NCBI GenBank assembly: GCA_937915915.1 | Contig: CALGGN010000019.1 | Coordinates: forward strand, 1-11,626 | Direction: 5' to 3' | DNA length: 11,626 nt | From: an uncultured Selenomonas sp. | GTDB taxonomy: Bacteria > Bacillota > Negativicutes > Selenomonadales > Selenomonadaceae | Shown here: positions 7,043 through 11,626 of the stretch, piece after piece | Layout: every line of letters begins with the position of its first letter | Position numbering within the stretch: the first letter of the stretch is position 1 | Program-made: the position numbers and the translations under genes | Notes under the pieces: generated by a model | The model's database searches: none | Told to the model about the DNA's origin: nothing | Seen by the model: only the letters and a program-made list of their open reading frames with translations

Positions 7043-8305
7043 GTGGAAGCTCAGTTTTCTACTTTTGGCGCACTTTTGGGGTTGGCCGTTTCCATTTTGC
7101 TTATCATACGCAAAGCCCAGCCGGCATACTGTCTGATTCTCGGTGCCATTCTTGGCGGTATCCTCGGAGGCGGCGGGTTGAATGCCACAGTCTCCTCTAT
7201 GGTTTCGGGAGCGGGGGCCATGATGCCCTCGGTGCTTCGCATTCTTACCAGCGGTGTTTTGGCGGGGGCACTTATCAAGACGGGGGCGGCGCAGAGGATC
7301 GCCGAAAGGATTGTAACCACTATGGGGGAAAGACGCGCAGTTGCTGCTGTCGCCCTTGCCACTATGGTAATCTGCTCCGTCGGCGTGTTCATTGACATTT
7401 CTGTCATCACCGTTGCCCCCATTGCTCTTGCCATCGGCGAAAAGGCCGGACGTTCCAAGGCGTGTGTCCTTCTGGCCATGATCGGCGGCGGTAAAGCAGG
7501 GAACATCATCTCGCCTAACCCTAATACCATTGCCGTCACGGAAGCCTTTGGAGAGGATTTGACCGATGTGATGGCGGCAAACCTCGTTCCTGCTCTGTTT
7601 GCTCTTGGGATGACGGTGATTCTGGCGAGTATCCTTGCCAGAAAACAGGGAGAGGCCATTACGGCTGCAGATTTGGAGCGGGGCGAAAGCAAGGCGCTGC
7701 CTTCTTTCTCTGCGGCGATTCTGGGGCCGGCAGTAGTGATTGCTCTCTTGGCGCTTCGTCCCTTGGCGGGAATTTCGGTGGATCCTTTGATTGCCCTGCC
7801 TTTGGGGGGCGTTGTAAGCATCCTTGCAACGGGTCAGGCCAAGGGATTGATAGAATATACGGAGTATGGTCTCAGCAAGGTTGCCGGCGTATCCATTCTC
7901 TTGATCGGAACGGGAACCATTGCAGGGATTATCAAGGCATCGTCGCTCCAAGGGGATGTTATTCGGCTTTTGTCCCAATTGCAAATGCCTGATTTTTTAC
8001 TGGCACCCATCGCGGGAATCCTGATGGCAGGAGCTACCGCTTCCACTACCGCCGGAGCAGCCGTGGCAGCGCAGACCTTTGCCGATGCCCTCTTGAGCGC
8101 CGGGATTCCTGCCCTTGCGTCAGCAGCCATGATTCACGCCGGAGCTACGGTCATTGATTCACTTCCCCATGGCTCCTTTTTTCACGCTACAGGAGGAAGC
8201 GTGGGCATGAGTATCAAAAACCGCATGAAGTTGATTCCCTACGAGGCCGCCATAGGCCTCACCAGCACCCTCGTTTCGATTGTCGTTTATCTTGTGCATG
8301 GATGA
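7043..8305 (+). CDS. GntP family permease (gluconate/hydroxy-acid transporter)
   Basis: This is an inner-membrane secondary transporter of the GntP family, which takes up gluconate, glycerate and related sugar acids with protons. The 420-residue product is almost wholly hydrophobic with about 10-12 membrane segments. Family-like motifs are VGVFIDISVITVAPIALAIG (113-132), GGGKAGNIISPNPNTIA (148-164) and IHAGATVIDSLPHGSFFHATGG (364-385, read in two parts). GTG 7043 is the start, with a strong AGGAGGT at 7029-7035 spaced 7 bases away. The substrate cannot be read from the sequence: no kinase or dehydrogenase gene adjoins it, and the neighbouring asparaginase does not indicate one. Transcription probably ends at the terminator at 8448-8481. 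Confidence 0.88.
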   Translation: MEAQFSTFGALLGLAVSILLIIRKAQPAYCLILGAILGGILGGGGLNATVSSMVSGAGAMMPSVLRILTSGVLAGALIKTGAAQRIAERIVTTMGERRAVAAVALATMVICSVGVFIDISVITVAPIALAIGEKAGRSKACVLLAMIGGGKAGNIISPNPNTIAVTEAFGEDLTDVMAANLVPALFALGMTVILASILARKQGEAITAADLERGESKALPSFSAAILGPAVVIALLALRPLAGISVDPLIALPLGGVVSILATGQAKGLIEYTEYGLSKVAGVSILLIGTGTIAGIIKASSLQGDVIRLLSQLQMPDFLLAPIAGILMAGATASTTAGAAVAAQTFADALLSAGIPALASAAMIHAGATVIDSLPHGSFFHATGGSVGMSIKNRMKLIPYEAAIGLTSTLVSIVVYLVHG

Positions 8306-8447
8306 GTGATGATGGGGGTTCCCGCAAGGTGATGTCAAGAAGATGGAGGAAGAGAGGGCATGGCAAGAAATCGAGCGAGGCAATCGCCCCAGAGGGAGGC
8401 AAGACTGACACAGTGGATGTTCCGGGTAGAATGAATAGGGCAATGAC

Positions 8448-8481
8448 GGCAGGTTTCCTTTGGGGAGCCTGCCTGTTTTTT
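8448..8481 (+). terminator. Rho-independent terminator after the GntP gene
   Basis: GGCAGG plus TTTCC (8448-8458) pairs with GGGAG plus CCTGCC (8463-8473). This forms an 11-bp stem with two wobble pairs and a 4-base loop, followed by TG and six T residues (8476-8481). It lies about 140 bases beyond the permease stop and ends that transcription unit. An open frame from 8302 runs through it and is therefore unlikely to be a gene. Confidence 0.85.
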
Positions 8482-8502
8482 GTTGCAAGGATGGTAAGGA
8501 TA

Positions 8503-8531
8503 TTGTGATTCGCCAGTTCCCATGCTATGAT
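8503..8531 (+). promoter_or_regulatory. Extended -10 promoter for the leader/phosphatase unit
   Basis: TTGTGA (8503-8508) and TATGAT (8526-8531) are 17 bases apart. The -10 box is preceded by TGC, giving the extended -10 form TGNTATGAT. It starts just after the terminator, so a new unit beginning near 8538 is plausible, with a leader of about 320 bases before the phosphatase gene. Confidence 0.6.
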
Positions 8532-8577
8532 AAAGAAAATGTTCATTTGCCGCGCCCCATCGGGGGACAGCCTGCGG

Positions 8578-8617
8578 AGTAGTAAAACACCTCGATTTCT
8601 ACTACGTTTTTACTACT
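8578..8617 (+). repeat. Inverted repeat with alternative pairing
   Basis: AGTAGTAAAA (8578-8587) is perfectly complementary to TTTTACTACT (8608-8617) around a 20-base loop. Within the loop, TACTAC (8600-8605) can pair with the same GTAGTA (8579-8584), so two hairpins exclude each other. It may be a regulator site or an RNA switch element. Confidence 0.55.
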
Positions 8618-8630
8618 TTTGAGGGACTCA

Positions 8631-8660
8631 ATATGCCCCGATTTGCCCTAATATGCCACT
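8631..8660 (+). repeat. Three 10-bp direct repeats
   Basis: ATATGCCCCG, ATTTGCCCTA and ATATGCCACT follow each other without gaps (8631-8640, 8641-8650, 8651-8660) and share AT(A/T)TGCC. The period is about one helix turn, so a protein could bind all copies on one face of the DNA. Confidence 0.6.
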
Positions 8661-8707
8661 TTTACGCTTTCTGATAATTCTAACGCTCTTCTGAAGGAGT
8701 CGGTACA

Positions 8708-8779
8708 ATGCGGCATTTCACGGCGTATCAGGGCATAGCCGTCAACGTCAGCCAATCATCTACGCCCTGTCGGGCTTGA
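8708..8779 (+). CDS. Possible 23-residue leader peptide
   Basis: AAGGAG (8694-8699) stands 8 bases before ATG 8708, as good a start signal as those of the large genes here. The frame codes for 23 residues, beginning MRHFTAYQGIAV, and ends at TGA 8777-8779. It lies 77 bases before the phosphatase gene and just before a strong hairpin, which would suit a translated leader. There is no run of one amino acid to suggest classical attenuation. Coding is unproven. Confidence 0.35.
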   Translation: MRHFTAYQGIAVNVSQSSTPCRA

Positions 8780-8801
8780 TTCTTGGGACGTTTTGGCATG
8801 G

Positions 8802-8834
8802 GTGCCATTCGCGGCGATAAATCGCCGATGGCAC
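8802..8834 (+). promoter_or_regulatory. Strong hairpin just upstream of the phosphatase RBS
   Basis: GTGCCAT (8802-8808) pairs with ATGGCAC (8828-8834), and inside it CGGCGA (8812-8817) pairs with TCGCCG (8822-8827) around a TAAA loop, leaving a 3-base bulge TCG. It ends 9 bases before AAGGAGA (8844-8850). No T-run follows, so it is not a terminator. It could control translation or protect the mRNA. Confidence 0.55.
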
Positions 8835-8856
8835 TCCATCAGGAAGGAGAATCACT

Positions 8857-9309
8857 ATGACTAAGATACTTTTTGTTTGCAAGGGCAATACCTGCCGTTC
8901 TCCCATGGCCGAATTCGTGATGAGGGAGCTGCTGCGGCAGGCGGGGCTGGGGGACAGTGTGGAGGTCGCTTCTGCCGGCTGTCAGGCCGCGGAAGGGAAA
9001 GATATCACCGGGGGAACACGAACGACACTGGAACGGTACGGGATCCCTTTTGAAACCCATCGGTCAGCCCAATTTACTGCTGCGGACTACGATACTTGTG
9101 ACTATATTGTAGGTATCGATCAAAGCAATGTGGATGGTATTCTGCAGATCGCCGGAGAAGATCCCGGTGGGAAAGTTCATTTGCTGATGGAATTCACCGG
9201 AGATGCACGCGATGTCAACGATCCTTTTGCAACAAAGGATTACGACAAGACCTATGAGGACATCCTGGCAGGCTGCACGGCATTGCTCAAACGGCTTCAA
9301 ACTGCATAA
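8857..9309 (+). CDS. Low-molecular-weight protein tyrosine phosphatase
   Basis: The enzyme removes phosphate from protein tyrosines through a cysteinyl-phosphate intermediate; bacterial members often oppose BY-kinases in capsule or exopolysaccharide control. The 150-residue product has the P-loop CKGNTCRSPMAE with nucleophile C8, R14 and S15, and the general acid D122 in NDPF. Length is typical. The P-loop reads CRSP rather than the CRSQ of arsenate reductases of the same fold, so a phosphatase is preferred. ATG 8857 has AAGGAGA at 8844-8850. No kinase or polysaccharide gene is in the window, so the target is unknown. Expression probably comes from the promoter at 8503-8531 through the long leader. 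Confidence 0.92.
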   Translation: MTKILFVCKGNTCRSPMAEFVMRELLRQAGLGDSVEVASAGCQAAEGKDITGGTRTTLERYGIPFETHRSAQFTAADYDTCDYIVGIDQSNVDGILQIAGEDPGGKVHLLMEFTGDARDVNDPFATKDYDKTYEDILAGCTALLKRLQTA

Positions 9310-9321
9310 GGCCGGAGACCG

Positions 9322-9420
9322 TTGAAATATCAGAGCCTGGTCGGCGGAGCATTTCTTGAGTACGGGGAGAAGCTGCGCGGCTGTCCGAACATCCTTGGGA
9401 TTTTTATTCAGACAGGATGA
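9322..9420 (+). CDS. Doubtful 32-residue ORF or gene fragment
   Basis: A TTG-initiated frame ends at TGA 9418-9420 and reads LVGGAFLEYGEKLRGCPN then ILGIFIQTG in its middle and end, which looks protein-like. GGAG at 9314-9317 is rather close to the start. It fills most of the 156-base gap between the phosphatase and helicase genes. It may be a small gene or the remnant of a larger one; the family is not recognised. Confidence 0.2.
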   Translation: MKYQSLVGGAFLEYGEKLRGCPNILGIFIQTG

Positions 9421-9465
9421 GTCGACCTTCAATAGGGCGGTTCGGAAAAATGAGGTGTTCTACAG

Positions 9466-11616
9466 ATGGATAAGGAATCCGTCAAAGAAAAGATAACGCA
9501 GGGAATGCGTACAGCGTTTGAAAATAAAAACATTCAATCTGACATCGAGTATCGGCCTCAATTTGTGTTTAATGATTTTCGTAAAGGCCGAAAGGTCTTG
9601 GCGTCATTGGAACGTGAATTGCTGCATTGCGATGAATTTTTTATGAGTGTGGCATTTATCACCAAAAGCGGGTTGACGCCACTGTTGCCGATTTTCAAAG
9701 AATTAGAACAAAGAAACATCTGTGGTAGAATTATTACGACTGATTATTTATATTTCAGTGAACCTGCGTCATTATCTCAACTGCAAGAGTTTACGAATAT
9801 TGAGTTACGCTTATATCGTTCAGAGGCGGCAATTGGGTTTCATACGAAGGGGTATATTTTTCGTCGTGGTGATATATATCGTATCATTGTCGGCAGTTCT
9901 AATCTCACAGCCAATGCACTAACACGTAATGAAGAGTGGAACACCCAATTGATTTCTCAAGAACAGGGTGAATATACTTATTCCCTTAGAACGCGTTTTG
10001 AGCAACTATGGCATGACAAAAAGTGTATTGACTATCACCTCATACAAGAAAAGTATCAAACTGTGTATGAACAAAATAGACGTAAAATTTTCGTTGCAGA
10101 ATCCCCTTCATTCAGTCAGTATTCTATTTATGCGACCCATGGAAATGATGCTATCAATGAATATGTTGCGGAAACTCCGACGATTTCTTATGGAGAGAAC
10201 TTTACTTCATCGACAGTAATACCGAATGTCATGCAAAGCGAATTTGTTGATAACATGAGAGAACTATGTGCGCATGGGGCCAAACGTGCTTTGTTGATCT
10301 CTGCCACAGGAACCGGTAAGACATACGCATCTGCATTTGCTGTAAAAGACTTTTCTCCTCGAAGATTATTATTCATCGTTCATCGTGAACAAATTGCTAA
10401 GCAATCTCTGAAAAGTTATCGTAAGGTGATAGGCTCAAAGGTTAGTATGGGGTTATTGTCAGGTACGGTGAAAGAAACGAATGCTACATATATATTTTCT
10501 ACGATGCAAACCATATCTAAGGAAAATGTGTATATGCAATTTGCCCCAGATGAATTTGATTATATCGTAATTGATGAAGTTCATCGTGCCGGTGCGGAAA
10601 GTTATCAGAGAATCTTTAGCTATTTTAAGCCTCAAATGTATTTAGGTATGACAGCCACGCCGGATCGCAGTGACGGTTATGACGTTTATAAACTATTCGA
10701 TTACAATATTGCCTACGAAATCCGTCTGCAACAAGCATTAGAAGAAGATATGCTCTGCCCATTCCATTATTTCGGTATTACGGATCTTCAGTTGACCGAT
10801 CATCCGGGAGAGGATGACAACTTGGCAAAGTTTTCTCGTTTAACCAGCGACGAAAGAGTGCATCATATTATTCGAGAAGCAGAATTTTACGGTTTTAGCG
10901 GCAGCCGTGTGAAGGGCTTGATTTTCTGTAGGAGCAATGAGGAAGCAGCAGAGCTATCATGTAAATTCAATGAATTGGGATTACGTACGATCAATTTATC
11001 CGGTAATAATAGCCAAGCCCAACGTGAAGATGCGATTGAACGCCTCGTTTCCGATGAGCGTGAGGATTATTTAGAATATATTTTTACAGTGGACATATTT
11101 AACGAGGGTGTGGATGTTCCTGAAATCAATCAAGTGATCATGCTGCGCCCCACGCAGAGCCCGATTGTGTTTATCCAACAATTGGGTCGAGGATTGCGCC
11201 AAAATGAAAATAAAGAATATGTGGTTATTTTGGACTTTATTGGAAATTATTTAGGAAACAACTTCATGATTCCAATGGCGCTGGCTGGCGATCGTAGCTA
11301 TAACAAGGATAACATCCGACGTTGCTTGTTGGAAGGCTCGCGGATTATTCCCGGTGCATCGACCATTCATTTCGATGAAATTGCCAAGAAAAGAATTTTT
11401 CAGTCGATCGATGCAACAAACATCAGTGATTTGCGAAGGATTAAAGAAAGCTATCAGAATTTAAAGTATAAATTAGGGCGCATACCGAAACTTATGGATT
11501 TTGACCGTTATGGTGAGATGGATGTAATTTGCTTATTTCAAAACACAAATCTAGGCTCATATCATGTATTTCTTAAACCAGAATCCGTGAAATACGATAT
11601 ACGTAATATGTCGTAG
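9466..11616 (+). CDS. PLD-like nuclease/SF2 helicase fusion, C terminus probably lost
   Basis: The product combines a nuclease-like and a DNA helicase-like part, a layout seen in restriction-type and defence-associated proteins. Residues about 40-190 form a phospholipase D-like domain with FHTKGYIF (H126, K128) and GSSNLTANA (N146). The SF2 motifs follow: Walker A SATGTGKT (279-286), DEVH box (370-373), TAT (396-398), GLIFCRS (484-490), FNEGVDVPEIN (545-555) and QQLGRGLRQ (571-579). Related proteins usually exceed 900 residues and carry a C-terminal DUF3427-type region. Here the frame ends at residue 716, soon after TNLGSYHVFL, which looks like the start of that region, so a frameshift or truncation is likely. 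ATG 9466 has GAGGTG at 9452-9457. The gene is far more A+T-rich than suf, which suggests horizontal transfer. Confidence 0.85.
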   Translation: MDKESVKEKITQGMRTAFENKNIQSDIEYRPQFVFNDFRKGRKVLASLERELLHCDEFFMSVAFITKSGLTPLLPIFKELEQRNICGRIITTDYLYFSEPASLSQLQEFTNIELRLYRSEAAIGFHTKGYIFRRGDIYRIIVGSSNLTANALTRNEEWNTQLISQEQGEYTYSLRTRFEQLWHDKKCIDYHLIQEKYQTVYEQNRRKIFVAESPSFSQYSIYATHGNDAINEYVAETPTISYGENFTSSTVIPNVMQSEFVDNMRELCAHGAKRALLISATGTGKTYASAFAVKDFSPRRLLFIVHREQIAKQSLKSYRKVIGSKVSMGLLSGTVKETNATYIFSTMQTISKENVYMQFAPDEFDYIVIDEVHRAGAESYQRIFSYFKPQMYLGMTATPDRSDGYDVYKLFDYNIAYEIRLQQALEEDMLCPFHYFGITDLQLTDHPGEDDNLAKFSRLTSDERVHHIIREAEFYGFSGSRVKGLIFCRSNEEAAELSCKFNELGLRTINLSGNNSQAQREDAIERLVSDEREDYLEYIFTVDIFNEGVDVPEINQVIMLRPTQSPIVFIQQLGRGLRQNENKEYVVILDFIGNYLGNNFMIPMALAGDRSYNKDNIRRCLLEGSRIIPGASTIHFDEIAKKRIFQSIDATNISDLRRIKESYQNLKYKLGRIPKLMDFDRYGEMDVICLFQNTNLGSYHVFLKPESVKYDIRNMS

Positions 11617-11626
11617 AGCCGCATCA

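Larger units (their letters stand above)
8532..8856. other. Long structured leader before the phosphatase gene
   Basis: No long gene fits this stretch. In order it holds a small CCCC/GGGG hairpin (8555-8565), an A+T-rich inverted repeat with an alternative partner (8578-8617), three 10-bp tandem repeats (8631-8660), a 23-codon ORF with a good ribosome binding site (8708-8779) and a strong hairpin (8802-8834). A minus strand frame (8755-8648, TTG start) gives 35 protein-like residues and may be a gene fragment. It does not match any riboswitch class that I recognise. Confidence 0.5.

Noticed and set aside
7025..7984. 319-codon minus strand ORF opposite the permease
   Set aside because: It is the antisense reading of a membrane protein gene, giving an Asn-, Gly- and Arg-rich product without motifs.
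8302..8508. 68-codon ORF after the permease
   Set aside because: It reads straight through the intrinsic terminator at 8448-8481, has no ribosome binding site of its own and shows no recognisable motif.
8578..8660. CRISPR array
   Set aside because: The repeats are only 10 bp long, adjacent and without unique spacers, and no cas genes are present.
8857..9309. Arsenate reductase (ArsC, thioredoxin-linked)
   Set aside because: The fold is shared, but the P-loop has CRSP rather than CRSQ, and no ars genes are near.

Overview
The window reads as bacterial chromosome. The gene order sufC-sufB-sufD-sufS-sufU, the use of SufU as sulfur acceptor and the strong purine-rich ribosome binding sites point to a Firmicutes-type organism. 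My best guess is a Negativicute (Selenomonas, Megasphaera or Mitsuokella type), because the suf genes are G+C-rich; this is inference, as no taxonomic marker is present. All well-supported genes are on the + strand.

Bases 1-4870 hold a complete SUF iron-sulfur cluster assembly operon. It begins with a near-consensus sigma-A promoter (62-90). An imperfect 25-bp palindrome (100-124) lies on the predicted transcription start and resembles an IscR/Rrf2 box. SufC (ATPase), SufB and SufD form the scaffold, SufS takes sulfur from cysteine, and SufU relays it. The genes are tightly packed: sufD/sufS and sufS/sufU each overlap by 11 bases. The first 126 bases may also encode the end of an upstream gene, overlapping the promoter.

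Bases 4882-6479 continue with almost no gap and no visible terminator. They hold a Uma2-family (DUF820) putative endonuclease, more A+T-rich than the suf genes, and a type II-like L-asparaginase without a signal peptide. Both are probably read through from suf.

Bases 6480-7042 look degraded. An open frame without a convincing start encodes a stalk-like, copper-amine-oxidase-N-like repeat, followed by about 140 bases with only weak peptide-like fragments. A GntP-family permease follows (7043-8305) and ends in a clear intrinsic terminator (8448-8481).

Bases 8482-8856 form a roughly 375-base intergenic leader. It has its own extended -10 promoter, alternative hairpins, three 10-bp tandem repeats, a possible 23-codon leader ORF with a good Shine-Dalgarno sequence, and a GC-rich hairpin directly before a low-molecular-weight protein tyrosine phosphatase gene (8857-9309).

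From about 9466 the composition becomes clearly A+T-rich. One large gene encodes a phospholipase D-like nuclease domain fused to an SF2 helicase, a layout seen in restriction-like and defence-associated proteins. Its frame stops at 11616, in the region where the family's C-terminal domain should continue, so it looks truncated or frameshifted. I found no CRISPR array, rRNA, tRNA or intact insertion sequence.
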